Shown here: positions 34,340 to 44,092 of the stretch, piece by piece
Numbering within the stretch: the stretch's first letter is position 1
Layout of the letters: each line of letters starts with the position of its first letter
Assembly (NCBI RefSeq): GCF_014879975.1
Contig: NZ_CP062500.1
Location: forward strand, 744,001-808,000
DNA length: 64,000 bases
Source of the DNA: Vibrio bathopelagicus
GTDB lineage: Bacteria; Pseudomonadota; Gammaproteobacteria; Enterobacterales; Vibrionaceae
Direction of reading: 5' to 3'
Position numbers and translations under genes: made by a program
Notes under the pieces: model-generated
The model's input: the letters and a program-made list of their open reading frames with translations, nothing else
Told to the model about the DNA's origin: nothing
The model's database searches: none

Positions 34340-37300
34340 ATGACGACCACAAGCAGTGTTCAGGTAATTGCTCCACAGACACTCAATACCATGACGTTTC
34401 CACTTCATGGCGCGCGTTTAATTGAAGCATCAGCGGGTACGGGTAAAACATTTACCATCGCTGGCTTGTATTTACGCTTACTGCTTGGGCACGGCATGGC
34501 TGCGCCGCAAGGTGAACTCGCGGAAGCTACCCGACACCATGAACCGTTGACCGTAGACCAAATTCTGGTAGTGACCTTTACCGAAGCGGCAACCGCAGAG
34601 CTCAAAGACCGCATAAGGAAAAAAATACGCGCTGCATATATATCATTTCGTAGAGGCGTTTGCGTTGACTCTAAAGATCAATTTATCAAGGACTTACTTG
34701 AAGAATACGATGATGCCAAGAGAGCATCCGCAGCCATAACATTGCTTAATGCCGAAAGGCAAATGGACGAAGCGGCGGTGTACACCATTCACGGCTTCTG
34801 TCAGCGTATGTTGACTCAAAATGCCTTTGAGTCTGGCAGCCGATTTGATAATGAGTTTGTGACCGATGAAAGCCACCTTAAAGCGCAAGTGGTAGCCGAC
34901 TACTGGCGTAAGCAGTTTTACCCGCTGCCAATTCAACTCGCGGGCGAAGTGCGAAATATTTGGGGTTCTCCCGCTTCATTATTGGCTGACGTCAATCGCT
35001 ACCTGACAGGATCTCCGCTAAAGCTAACCGTGGAAGCAATGTCGGGTGACTTACAAACACTGCACAACAAAAATCTAGATAAAGTGAAGCAACTTAAGGC
35101 GTTGTGGTGTGAATCTGAAGCGGACTTTTTAGCTTTGATCTCTGGTTCGGATGTGAACAAACGCAGCTATACCAAGAAGTCTCTACCGATATGGCTAGAA
35201 GCGGTGACGGCATGGGCTCAGAGCGACACTCATGATTACCAATATCCAGATAAACTAGAGAAGTTCTCACAAGCCACATTAATTGAGAAAACACCAAAAG
35301 GTACTGCTCCTCAACACGCGGTGTTTGAGGCTATTGAGAACTTCTTAAATTCTCCTGCAGACCTGAAAGCCCCATTGTTGGCACATGCGATTACCCACTG
35401 TCGAACTATGCTAGCCAAGGCTAAACAGCAAAAGCAGTGGCTATCGTTTGATGACTTGTTGACTCAGTTATCTGCGTCGATTGACGTTGATGAACAGTCA
35501 TTGCTGGTGGAAAGAATTCGCACGCTCTACCCGGTGGCGATGATCGATGAATTCCAAGATACCGATCCGCTGCAATACAGCATTTTTAGTCGAATCTATC
35601 TCGATAATCCGCAGTGCGGCTTGTTTATGATCGGTGACCCAAAGCAGGCTATTTACGGATTCCGTGGCGCAGATATCTTTACCTATATTAAGGCGAGAAA
35701 CCAAGTTAGTGCTCACTACACCTTAGGCACTAACTGGCGTTCAAGTGCTGATATGGTCAGTGCAGTAAACCAAGTGTTTATGAATTCGGATAGCCCGTTT
35801 ATCTACGACCAAGACATTCCATTCTTGCCCGTTGCCGCCAGTCCATCGGCTGATAAGCGCCAATGGGTGATGAACGGTGAAACTCAACATGCTCTGACCT
35901 TTTGGCTACAAGATGCTGAAGACAAGCCTTTACCGAAAGGCGAGTATCACAAGGCAATGGCTGAGGCGACCGCGAGTCAAATTCAAACTATTCTGACCGC
36001 TTCTCAAAACCAGCAAGCCTATTTTGATAATGGCAAAAACCAACATGCCGTGAATGCGGGTGATATTGCTGTCTTGGTTAGAACCGGTAGTGAAGGTCGC
36101 CTGATCAAGAACGCGCTGTCTGAGCAAGGCATTGCGAGCGTGTACTTATCTAACCGAGACAGTGTATTCACTAGCTTGGTCGCGCAAGATATTCAACGCC
36201 TACTGCAAGCGGTTCTTACACCTGAAAACGACCGTGCATTGCGCGCGAGTTTAGCGTCGGAGCTGTTTGCTCTGGATGCTGCATCATTGGATGAACTCAA
36301 CAACGATGAAGTGGTGTGGGAAAACGTCGTTAATGAATTTCGAGAATATCGTAAGTTGTGGCTACAGCGTGGCGTGCTACCAATGCTACGCAGCGTGATC
36401 AGCAAGCGACATCTCGCGGAACGCTTACTGGAAGAAGAAAATGGTGAGCGCTCACTCACTGATTTGATGCACATTGGCGAATTGTTGCAACAAGCAAGAC
36501 AAGAGCTCGATAGTGATTATGGTTTGTTGCGTTGGCTAGCAGAAGCGATCTCAGATGCTCAAAATGGTCTAGGCGGGAGTGACGACGACATTCAACGTCT
36601 TGAATCAGAGAGAAACTTGGTTCAAATCGTTACTATTCACAAGTCGAAAGGTTTGGAATATGACTTGGTATTTCTGCCATTTGTTGCGAGTTACCGAGAA
36701 GCGAGCGAAGGCAAATTCTACGACCATGATTCAGATACCACGGTACTGGATATCACAGGTAGTGACAGTGCCTTAGCACAAGCCGATAAAGAGCGATTGG
36801 CAGAAGATCTACGTTTGATTTACGTAGCCCTCACTCGTGCCGTTTACGGTTGTTTCATTGGCATGGCTCCGCTACGTAAAGGGCGCTCAACCAAAGAGCC
36901 GACAGGCGTTCATTTGAGTGCCATGGGCTACTTGGTTCAAAACGGTCAAGAACAAGGTATTGCCGAGTTGTATCAGGCTCTTATAGCTATTGAGGGCAAA
37001 AACTCAAGTGTATTGCTTTCCGATACACCAACCGCTCATGAGCAAGTGTTTGTACAAGCAGAGCAAGTGAGTGAAGACTTACATGCCAACGAACTTAAGG
37101 CTTCAATCGACCGGGCTTGGCGAATTACCAGTTACTCGGGGCTTGTAAAACAAGGCAGCCACGGTGCGAGCCATGACGCGACCATTGAGGTGTCTGGCTT
37201 CGATATTGATTCGGCTGATGAACATGATGAGTCGGAACTGATTGAACCTGAACGTTCTATATTCACCTTCCCTCGTGGCGCTCGTCCAGGTACCTTCTTA

Positions 37301-38029
37301 CACACCTTGTTTGAGGATGTTGAATTTACCGAACCTGCAACCAGCGAACATAACACGCAAGTAATCACTCACTTATTAGAGTCAGAACAATACGAACTAG
37401 AGTGGTTACCTGTGCTTCAACAACTGGTCGATACGGTGCTTAACACCGCATTAGATGGCAAAAGCCTAAAGCTGAGTGAGAAAGACTCGACTCAACGCTT
37501 AGTCGAGATGGAGTTCTTATTGCCGATCGAAGTGTTGGCTGCATCTGAGCTCAATCAAACCATTCAGTATCATGATCCGTTGTCAGCAAAAGCGGGTGAC
37601 CTAGGTTTTCAAACTGTACAAGGCATGCTGAAAGGCTTCATCGATTTGGTGTTTGAGCATCAAGGTAAATACTATGTACTCGACTGGAAATCGAACCATC
37701 TAGGTGATGACGTTGCCGTCTACCATGGTGAAGCATTGAAATCGGCGATGGCCGACCACCGCTACGATCTGCAATATCAAATCTATGCGTTGGCATTGCA
37801 TCGCTTCTTACGCAGCCGCGTTGCGGATTATAGTTATGAACAACATTTCGGTGGGGTTTATTACTTGTTCTTAAGAGGAATGGACGGTCAATCTCAACAA
37901 GGTATTTTCTCGGCGAAACCAACACTGGCTTTGCTCGATGAAATGGATCAATTGATTGACGGTAAAGTGATAGACAGACGTTCAGCACAATTGAATGACA
38001 ATGAAACTGGACAGATGGGGCTTTTATAA
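34340..38029 (+). CDS. recB: Exodeoxyribonuclease V beta subunit RecB
   Basis: RecB subunit: 3'-5' helicase and the only nuclease of RecBCD. It has 1229 residues. The superfamily 1 helicase has Walker A in IEASAGTGKTFTIAGLYLRLL, the Walker B region VAMIDEFQDTDPLQYSIF, then MIGDPKQAIYGFRGADIF and VQIVTIHKSKGLEYDLVFLPF. The C-terminal nuclease domain carries GMLKGFIDLVF followed by YVLDWKSNHLG, with the metal-binding Asp and the catalytic D-x-K. The stop overlaps the recD start by one base, which implies translational coupling. Confidence 0.97.
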   Translation: MTTTSSVQVIAPQTLNTMTFPLHGARLIEASAGTGKTFTIAGLYLRLLLGHGMAAPQGELAEATRHHEPLTVDQILVVTFTEAATAELKDRIRKKIRAAYISFRRGVCVDSKDQFIKDLLEEYDDAKRASAAITLLNAERQMDEAAVYTIHGFCQRMLTQNAFESGSRFDNEFVTDESHLKAQVVADYWRKQFYPLPIQLAGEVRNIWGSPASLLADVNRYLTGSPLKLTVEAMSGDLQTLHNKNLDKVKQLKALWCESEADFLALISGSDVNKRSYTKKSLPIWLEAVTAWAQSDTHDYQYPDKLEKFSQATLIEKTPKGTAPQHAVFEAIENFLNSPADLKAPLLAHAITHCRTMLAKAKQQKQWLSFDDLLTQLSASIDVDEQSLLVERIRTLYPVAMIDEFQDTDPLQYSIFSRIYLDNPQCGLFMIGDPKQAIYGFRGADIFTYIKARNQVSAHYTLGTNWRSSADMVSAVNQVFMNSDSPFIYDQDIPFLPVAASPSADKRQWVMNGETQHALTFWLQDAEDKPLPKGEYHKAMAEATASQIQTILTASQNQQAYFDNGKNQHAVNAGDIAVLVRTGSEGRLIKNALSEQGIASVYLSNRDSVFTSLVAQDIQRLLQAVLTPENDRALRASLASELFALDAASLDELNNDEVVWENVVNEFREYRKLWLQRGVLPMLRSVISKRHLAERLLEEENGERSLTDLMHIGELLQQARQELDSDYGLLRWLAEAISDAQNGLGGSDDDIQRLESERNLVQIVTIHKSKGLEYDLVFLPFVASYREASEGKFYDHDSDTTVLDITGSDSALAQADKERLAEDLRLIYVALTRAVYGCFIGMAPLRKGRSTKEPTGVHLSAMGYLVQNGQEQGIAELYQALIAIEGKNSSVLLSDTPTAHEQVFVQAEQVSEDLHANELKASIDRAWRITSYSGLVKQGSHGASHDATIEVSGFDIDSADEHDESELIEPERSIFTFPRGARPGTFLHTLFEDVEFTEPATSEHNTQVITHLLESEQYELEWLPVLQQLVDTVLNTALDGKSLKLSEKDSTQRLVEMEFLLPIEVLAASELNQTIQYHDPLSAKAGDLGFQTVQGMLKGFIDLVFEHQGKYYVLDWKSNHLGDDVAVYHGEALKSAMADHRYDLQYQIYALALHRFLRSRVADYSYEQHFGGVYYLFLRGMDGQSQQGIFSAKPTLALLDEMDQLIDGKVIDRRSAQLNDNETGQMGLL

Positions 38030-40236
38030 TGACAACGACGACCACTAATACCAGCATAGAAACAGCGAACATAGCAAAGCCAGTTTCACTTATCCCTGAG
38101 CAGTTAATGGATGTACTCAAGTTTCTTGCAGAAAAGGGTTCGATTCGTCAGTTGGATTATCAATTTGCCCGTTTTATTGCGCAGCAAGCCACGAGTCACT
38201 CTCAAGAGATCGGTTTTCTCGCTGGGGTGGTGAGCCATGAATTAGGCAAAGGGCATATTTGTACTAAGCTCATACAGCAGCATCCGGCAGATCTAGCTCA
38301 GTTACTTGGGTTATACGGTGAAACTGCACTGCAATTGAACCAAAAGTTGTTAGGCATTGATTGGGTGGCGGTACTTCAGTCGTCAAACCTAGTTGGAACA
38401 ACCAATGACTGCGTTAAACCGCTGATGTTTGATGGGCAGCGTGTCTACTTACAGCGTTACTGGAACTATGAGGTTGTGCTGGCAGAAACGTTAAACCGTT
38501 TAAGTAAACCAGTGGAGTTCAATATTGAACAGAAAAAGGCGCTGACGGAAACACTCAATCAGCTCTTCGCACGTAGCTATCACTTTCTGTTTAACGCCTT
38601 AGCCAAGGCTGAAGCAAACCAACAAACGTCTCAGGTACTGCGTCAACAACTGGTGTGTGATCATCTTGATATCGTCGATGAGCAATCTCTGAATTGGGGC
38701 GCAATCGACCAAGTGATTGTAAAGGCCAAGCAAGTGACGGACTTAGATGTTCTAGACAGCTTGGTACCGTTATCGGCATGTTTGAACTGGCAAAAAGTAG
38801 CGGCAGCGGTGGCGTTAAGTCGTCGTTTCGCGGTGATTTCTGGTGGGCCGGGTACCGGTAAAACGACCACGGTAACTAAGTTGCTTTCGGCTATGGTTGA
38901 GCAATCACTAAGCCAAGGTAAAACACCGACGATCAAGTTAGTGGCACCGACAGGTAAAGCGGCAGCACGTTTAACCGAGTCGATTGGTAAAGCGATTGAG
39001 CAATTGCCTTTAGCGCCTGAAGTGAAGGCCAACATACCGACGGAATCGAGTACCTTGCACAGGTTGCTCGGCGCTATTCCTAATCGAGCGGAGTTTAGAC
39101 ACAACCGACGTAATCCACTTCATCTTGATATCTTGGTGGTGGATGAAGCATCGATGGTCGACTTATCCATGATGTATAAGCTGGTGGATGCACTCCCTGA
39201 ACACGCAAGGCTGATTCTGCTTGGGGATAAAGATCAGCTTGCTTCAGTAGAGGCTGGTGCCGTGTTGGGTGATATCTGCTCGTTTAATTCAACAGGCTAC
39301 AGCACAGCGCAAGGCAGTTTGATTGCAGAAATGACAGGCTTTGGCGCGATAGCTAATACAAGGCAGGTCAAAGCTGGATCGGTTAACCCTCCTGCGATTG
39401 CAGATAGCTTGTGTATGCTGCAGAAGAGTTACCGTTTCGATGCGCGCTCAGGTATCGGGCAGTTAGCAAAAGCGATCAATAATGGATCGGCTAATCAGAT
39501 CGACCAAGTGTTTGCTAAAGGGTTTGAAGATATCGAAAATCATCCCCTGTCGAGCGACAGTTATAACTTGATGCTGCGTACGCTAGTCAATGAGTATGGT
39601 GCGTATCTGAACCGAATGAATGTGCCGTTAGAAGAATTAGAAACCCAAGAAGCGAGAGCGAAATCAGTGCTCGATTTGTTCAGCCAGTGCCGATTGCTGT
39701 GCTCTATTCGTGAAGGTGACTTTGGTGTTAAAGGCCTCAACCACAGAATTGAAAGGGCACTTGCCGCAAGACGCTTAGTGAATCCGCATAACGATGAATT
39801 GTGGTATCACGGGCGACCAGTAATGGTAACGCGCAATGATCATGGCTTGGGCTTATACAATGGTGATATAGGTATCTGTATGCTTGAAGCTGATGCAAGT
39901 CGCTCTTCTTCAACTGAAGATAACTCCGCACCTCGATTGAAAGTATATTTTGAATTGCCCGATGGCAGTGTAAAAGCCGTACTACCAAGCCGAGTGCCCG
40001 ATCATGAAACGGCTTATGCGATGACGATACACAAATCTCAGGGTAGTGAATTTGATCTGACTTTGATGATCTTACCACCAGATTTCAGCCCGATTCTAAC
40101 GCGAGAACTTATCTACACGGGGATTACGCGAGCTAAGAAACGATTGATGATGTTCAGTGATACTAACGTATTGAAGCGTGGTATTAAGGTGAAAACAGAG
40201 CGAGTCAGTGGTTTAGGAAGTCGCTTAACCAGCTAA
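38029..40236 (+). CDS. recD: Exodeoxyribonuclease V alpha subunit RecD
   Basis: RecD subunit: 5'-3' helicase of RecBCD. It has 735 residues, somewhat longer than E. coli RecD (608). Walker A is VISGGPGTGKTTTVTKLL and Walker B ILVVDEASMVDLSMM; later motifs are LILLGDKDQLASVEAGAVLGDIC, YRFDARSGIGQLAKAIN and TAYAMTIHKSQGSEFDLTLMILP. The extra length seems to lie in an insertion around DICSFNSTGYSTAQGSLIAEMTGFGAIANTRQ and in the N-terminus. It ends the recC-recB-recD cluster next to argA, the same neighbour as in E. coli. Confidence 0.96.
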   Translation: MTTTTTNTSIETANIAKPVSLIPEQLMDVLKFLAEKGSIRQLDYQFARFIAQQATSHSQEIGFLAGVVSHELGKGHICTKLIQQHPADLAQLLGLYGETALQLNQKLLGIDWVAVLQSSNLVGTTNDCVKPLMFDGQRVYLQRYWNYEVVLAETLNRLSKPVEFNIEQKKALTETLNQLFARSYHFLFNALAKAEANQQTSQVLRQQLVCDHLDIVDEQSLNWGAIDQVIVKAKQVTDLDVLDSLVPLSACLNWQKVAAAVALSRRFAVISGGPGTGKTTTVTKLLSAMVEQSLSQGKTPTIKLVAPTGKAAARLTESIGKAIEQLPLAPEVKANIPTESSTLHRLLGAIPNRAEFRHNRRNPLHLDILVVDEASMVDLSMMYKLVDALPEHARLILLGDKDQLASVEAGAVLGDICSFNSTGYSTAQGSLIAEMTGFGAIANTRQVKAGSVNPPAIADSLCMLQKSYRFDARSGIGQLAKAINNGSANQIDQVFAKGFEDIENHPLSSDSYNLMLRTLVNEYGAYLNRMNVPLEELETQEARAKSVLDLFSQCRLLCSIREGDFGVKGLNHRIERALAARRLVNPHNDELWYHGRPVMVTRNDHGLGLYNGDIGICMLEADASRSSSTEDNSAPRLKVYFELPDGSVKAVLPSRVPDHETAYAMTIHKSQGSEFDLTLMILPPDFSPILTRELIYTGITRAKKRLMMFSDTNVLKRGIKVKTERVSGLGSRLTS

Positions 40237-40305
40237 CAGTCAGTGGTTTTAGCGAAGGTGTTTCTGGAAGCAAAACTACGAAATAGCAGGGTAGAGTGTA
40301 TACAC

Positions 40306-40329
40306 AAAGCAACCATCCCTGGTTGCTTT
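40306..40329. terminator. Hairpin after recD (possible terminator)
   Basis: AAAGCAACCA, loop TCCC, TGGTTGCTTT. It is a perfect 10-bp stem but lacks a good T-run in either direction. It lies between recD and a convergent small ORF. Confidence 0.55.
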
Positions 40330-40337
40330 GAACGTTA

Positions 40338-40529
40338 TTAGGAATCCGTGCCTAAAAACGCTCGGGTAAACGATATATGGTTTATCTTGTACTTTGCTTG
40401 GCAATTCAAAATAAACTCTTTGAGGTTCTCGCTCACAGGGAACACGCAGTGCACGTCTAGCCCTTCTAAGAATTGGTTATCAGCCATATCCCAAAAACTT
40501 TGCAGCGAGTTACAAACAATGGTTCTCAT
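40338..40529 (-). CDS. Small hypothetical protein (63 residues)
   Basis: Not recognised. From ATG 40529 the product is MRTIVCNSLQSFWDMADNQF..., mixed alpha/beta in appearance, with three cysteines, no signal and no membrane helix. An upstream in-frame ATG (40622) would give 94 residues but has no ribosome site; GAG lies about 12 nt before 40529. It ends just before the hairpin at 40306-40329. Balanced amino-acid composition favours a real gene, but support is moderate. Confidence 0.4.
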   Translation of the reverse strand: MRTIVCNSLQSFWDMADNQFLEGLDVHCVFPVSENLKEFILNCQAKYKINHISFTRAFLGTDS

Positions 40530-40811
40530 ATCAATGTTGCTCTTTTTGCTGTTTATATTAACGGCAGAGCTACTGCTAGCGTGCTGACCGTTAACGGGTA
40601 TAGCAATCCGTGCAGTTACCATCTCAATGAGTTCGATATGACTATCGAGATGGCAATTCCTATAAAAACATTTGTAAATATTATTAAAGCGCTTAAATTC
40701 TATACAATTATTCGTGTGAGTGAAAGTGCATATTTGATAAAACTCATATAGTAAACGATTACATTTGCAATTAATTTGCGATCAAATTGAGATTTTGATC
40801 CAAAACTTTAT

Positions 40812-42149
40812 TTACACGTTCAACGCTAAGATCTTTGAGTTTCTCTGATAGTTGTATAGACCCTGTTTTTCCATCGGTAATTCATCAACGCCTATCTCGT
40901 AAAAACCCTGTTCACGGAACCAATGAAGGCTATGTGTGGTAAGAACAAAGATTTGGTCGATGTCACGCGACTTGGATTGATGACGCATGTAATCCAGCAG
41001 TAATTGCCCACGGTTTCCATCGCGGTAGTCAGGGTGGATAGCAACACATGCCATCTCTGCCATGTGATCTTCGGGGTAAGCATATAATGCAGCACAGCCA
41101 ATAATCAGACCGTCTTTTTCGATAATGGTAAAGCGATGGACTTCTTGTTCTAACTGCTCTCTTGAGCGACGGACGAGAATACCTTGTTCTTCAAGCGGGC
41201 GAATGAGGTCAAAGATACCACCGATGTCATCAATCTGAGCTTGTCTGACTTGCTCGGCACTCGCCATGACCACTTGGGTTCCAATACCGTCGAAAGAGAA
41301 CAGTTCTTGGATTAATGCGCCATCCACTTTGTAGCTAATTAAGTGACAACGAGGCACACCAGCACGACAAGCCGAGATAGCACCTTTCAGGAATCGTAAT
41401 GTTCCTGTGCTCATGTCTTCGGCAGGGTTTTGAGATTGAGTTAACCGTTCTAGAATTAGCTTGGCGTCTTTAGGGAAAAGTTCGGCGAGTACATTACCAT
41501 TTTGATCCGTTACCCCTTGCTCCGAGCAAAAGCCAATCAACTTATCAGCCTTTAAACGAATAGCCACTTGAGTTGCGACTTCTTCAGAAAGTAGGTTAAA
41601 GCTTTCACCCGTTACGGAGCTGGCAATCGGACCAAGTAGGACGATGGAGCCTTGGTCGAGTGTGCGATTAATCCCTTCAATATCGATTCGACGAATACGC
41701 CCGCTGTGACAGTAATCCGTACCATCATCGACACCTAGCGGCTGAGCGGTAATAAAATTGCCACTCATGACGTTCAGTTGAGTGCCCGCCATAGGGGTAT
41801 TGTTCAGGCTCATTGAAAGACGAGCTGTGATGGCGAGTTGTAATTGGCCTGCTGCCTGCATCGCAACACCCAGAGAATACTCGTCGGTGACTCTAATATT
41901 CTTGTGATAAGGCGTATGGCAATCTTGCTTTGCTAACAGTTGGTTGATCTGCGGTCTTGCCCCATGAACAAGAACAATCTTGACTCCAAGGCTGTGGAGT
42001 AAGGCAATATCACTAATAATGTTACCAAAGTTTCTATCGGCAACGGCTTCGCCTCCCAGCATAATTACCATGGTTTTACCACGGTGGGCATTTACGTAAG
42101 GGGTTGATTGTCTGAAACCTTTTACTAGCGCTGTACTTCTTAATTTCAC
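40812..42149 (-). CDS. argA: N-acetylglutamate synthase ArgA
   Basis: First enzyme of arginine synthesis: acetyl-CoA + glutamate to N-acetylglutamate. It has 445 residues. An amino-acid-kinase-like domain (about 1-285; [48 protein letters not shown]) is followed by a GNAT acetyltransferase domain (about 300-445; [22 protein letters not shown]). The start is GTG 42149; this gives an N-terminus ([23 protein letters not shown]) that aligns with E. coli ArgA. Tandem ARG boxes upstream imply repression by ArgR with arginine; feedback inhibition by arginine is typical of the family. Confidence 0.96.
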   Translation of the reverse strand: MKLRSTALVKGFRQSTPYVNAHRGKTMVIMLGGEAVADRNFGNIISDIALLHSLGVKIVLVHGARPQINQLLAKQDCHTPYHKNIRVTDEYSLGVAMQAAGQLQLAITARLSMSLNNTPMAGTQLNVMSGNFITAQPLGVDDGTDYCHSGRIRRIDIEGINRTLDQGSIVLLGPIASSVTGESFNLLSEEVATQVAIRLKADKLIGFCSEQGVTDQNGNVLAELFPKDAKLILERLTQSQNPAEDMSTGTLRFLKGAISACRAGVPRCHLISYKVDGALIQELFSFDGIGTQVVMASAEQVRQAQIDDIGGIFDLIRPLEEQGILVRRSREQLEQEVHRFTIIEKDGLIIGCAALYAYPEDHMAEMACVAIHPDYRDGNRGQLLLDYMRHQSKSRDIDQIFVLTTHSLHWFREQGFYEIGVDELPMEKQGLYNYQRNSKILALNV

Positions 42150-42163
42150 AGAACAAGTCCATT

Positions 42164-42202
42164 TGTGTTTATTTATTCGTTAATTTAGCATTTAAATTCA
42201 AA
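42164..42202 (-). promoter_or_regulatory. Tandem ARG boxes (ArgR operator) of argA
   Basis: On the minus strand two 18-bp boxes, TTTGAATTTAAATGCTAA (42202-42185) and AACGAATAAATAAACACA (42181-42164), are exactly 3 bp apart, the spacing ArgR needs. They differ from the 10 core positions TGAAT/ATTCA by two and three bases. Position just before argA supports the call. Confidence 0.62.
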
Positions 42203-42296
42203 TTTAAACAACACATTTTTGGAATAAAGCGCAAACTATTCTCATCTAGGGTTCATTATATAAACTGTCTCAGTGTAGAATGCGCATAGCATCTTT

Positions 42297-42785
42297 ATGA
42301 GTAGTTACCGAATGCAACAAGCTCCAGCAAGAAAGAACAAGATCGATGAGATAACCAAAGGCCTGTACAGTGAAGCTGAGCAGCGCAACCAATCTAAATT
42401 GAAGCGTAAGATCATTGAACGCAGCCTAATGGCATTAGCTATGGTCGGTACGTTTGCGGTGGTGTCTCTTTTTGGTGATGTTATTAATAGAGTACAAGAT
42501 GCAGCAACACCCGATCACTTGCTTTATGGCACTTGGGTTGAACAAGATGTTGCTCATTATGCGACAGATGAATTTGTGCTTAATGCCAATGGTGTCTCAG
42601 TCGGTGGTTCAGTTATTTCGACTAACTTTGAGTTTGATGGTAATTACTTTGAATACAAGGCGGGGGATAAAACGTATCGCTTCCGCATGACCAAATCTGA
42701 TCATACGGAAATGGTGCTCGATTCGGATGGGCACTACAACCCAGTCTTTCGCCTCAAAGGCTATATCGATAATTCCGTTCGATAG
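42297..42785 (+). CDS. DUF2850-family membrane-anchored protein
   Basis: Protein of unknown function, 162 residues. A basic cytoplasmic N-terminus (about 1-42, rich in Lys/Arg) is followed by one membrane helix (SLMALAMVGTFAVVSLFG, about 44-61) and a C-terminal domain with YGTWVEQDVAHYATDEFVLNANGVSVGGSVISTNFEFDG, predicted beta-rich and outside. I assign it to DUF2850, a family I know mainly from Vibrio. A second in-frame ATG lies five codons in. In E. coli amiC occupies this position between argA and mltA. Confidence 0.7.
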   Translation: MSSYRMQQAPARKNKIDEITKGLYSEAEQRNQSKLKRKIIERSLMALAMVGTFAVVSLFGDVINRVQDAATPDHLLYGTWVEQDVAHYATDEFVLNANGVSVGGSVISTNFEFDGNYFEYKAGDKTYRFRMTKSDHTEMVLDSDGHYNPVFRLKGYIDNSVR

Positions 42786-42875
42786 GTTATCTTACTGTAA
42801 ACTCTTACAATCTAAGATTGTGTTATCTGACCGTTTTTGTCATCCTCGATGCATAGAATTTTTAGGATGACTCTT

Positions 42876-43979
42876 GTGATTAAAAAATGGCTTCCCCTTG
42901 TTGCCGCCTCTTTACTATTTGGCTGTGCTCAACCTACCGACCTTGCTCAACAACATCTTGATGATGAATTTCCCCGTACCTTAAATAAGGTTGATCAGGT
43001 CGAATCTAATAAGCCAAGAGACTACACCGCATTTTCAGAACAAGCTGAGATGGTCGTTTCAAAATCCCCTTCAATGGCTAAAATCTACGAACCGCTTTAT
43101 CAGCAACTTAATGAGTGGGCGATGCAAAGTGGAGATCCTAGCGAGTTAGCTAACTTCGGCGTTCAAACCGCTCAGCTTGGTGGCGGCGATAAGCAAGGTA
43201 ATGTCTTATTCACGGGCTATTTTTCTCCGGTGATGGAACTGCGCCATGAAGCGAGTGAGGAATACCGATTCCCTGTTTATGGACTTCCTGACTGTGACAA
43301 AGATTGCCCAACACGGGAGGAGATCTACAACGGTGCATTAGAAGGCCAAGGTCTTGAGCTCGGCTACTCTGCAAATCGTATCGACCCGTTCATGATGGAA
43401 GTACAAGGCAGTGGTTTTGTGCATTTTGGTGATGACGATACGTTGCAGTATTTTGCTTACGCGGGGAAAAACAACAAAGCTTACGTGAGTATTGGTCGTG
43501 TGTTGATCGAGCGAGACTTGGTTCCACGCGAAAAGATGTCGTTGAAAGCGATTAAAGAGTGGGTGCTGGCGAATGACCCAGAAGTGGTCAAAGAGCTGTT
43601 AGAGCAAAACCCGTCTTTCGTTTTCTTTGAAGCGAGAGACGACCTATCAGTAATGGGCAGCGCGGGTATTCCCTTATTACCAATGGCTGCAGTAGCAGGC
43701 GATCGCTCTATCTTACCAATGGGTACTCCGATTCTTGCTGAGGTTCCGTTACTGAATTCTGATGGTACTTGGAGTGGTGCGCACCAATTAAGATTGCTAT
43801 TGGTTTTAGATACCGGTGGTGCCGTTAAGCAAAACCACTTGGATCTCTACCACGGTATGGGGCCAAGAGCGGGTACTGAAGCGGGTCATTACAAGCATTT
43901 TGGTCGTGTGTGGAAGCTTGGTTTAGATGGCAGCGCAACCGAAGCGCCTTGGGCTTTACCTCCTGAGAAGGTTGAGTAA
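42876..43979 (+). CDS. mltA: Membrane-bound lytic murein transglycosylase A
   Basis: Outer-membrane lipoprotein that cleaves peptidoglycan strands to 1,6-anhydromuropeptides. About 367 residues, close to E. coli MltA. The lipoprotein signal ends LLFGC; the MltA barrel domain begins around VLFTGYFSPVMELRHE and the 3D domain contains the active-site region LLLVLDTGGAVKQNHLDLYHG, with the conserved Asp residues. GTG 42876 is chosen because AGGA lies eight bases before it; upstream ATG codons at 42867 and 42852 are in frame but have poor ribosome sites. It is followed by a terminator and tcdA. Confidence 0.93.
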   Translation: MIKKWLPLVAASLLFGCAQPTDLAQQHLDDEFPRTLNKVDQVESNKPRDYTAFSEQAEMVVSKSPSMAKIYEPLYQQLNEWAMQSGDPSELANFGVQTAQLGGGDKQGNVLFTGYFSPVMELRHEASEEYRFPVYGLPDCDKDCPTREEIYNGALEGQGLELGYSANRIDPFMMEVQGSGFVHFGDDDTLQYFAYAGKNNKAYVSIGRVLIERDLVPREKMSLKAIKEWVLANDPEVVKELLEQNPSFVFFEARDDLSVMGSAGIPLLPMAAVAGDRSILPMGTPILAEVPLLNSDGTWSGAHQLRLLLVLDTGGAVKQNHLDLYHGMGPRAGTEAGHYKHFGRVWKLGLDGSATEAPWALPPEKVE

Positions 43980-44035
43980 ACGACAATAAAATAGGGCATT
44001 GAAAGCGAATCGCTAATCCCCTAGACTTTTTATTC

Positions 44036-44068
44036 AAGAGTGCGTATAAAACGCACTCTTTTCTTTTT
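44036..44068 (+). terminator. Terminator after mltA
   Basis: AAGAGTGCGT, loop ATAAA, ACGCACTCTT and a T-rich tail. Confidence 0.88.
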
Positions 44069-44092
44069 CTCAGAAATAAATTGGCGGCAACA

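Larger units (their letters stand above)
40237..40811. other. recD-argA intergenic region
   Basis: These 575 bp contain a hairpin (40306-40329) and a minus-strand ORF of 63-94 codons. The part near argA (40630-40811) is AT-rich with nothing recognised; E. coli has no gene between recD and argA. Confidence 0.5.

Noticed and set aside
34340..40236. RecBCD cluster as a phage-defence island
   Set aside because: The genes are the normal housekeeping recombination set in conserved order, with no accessory defence genes beside them.
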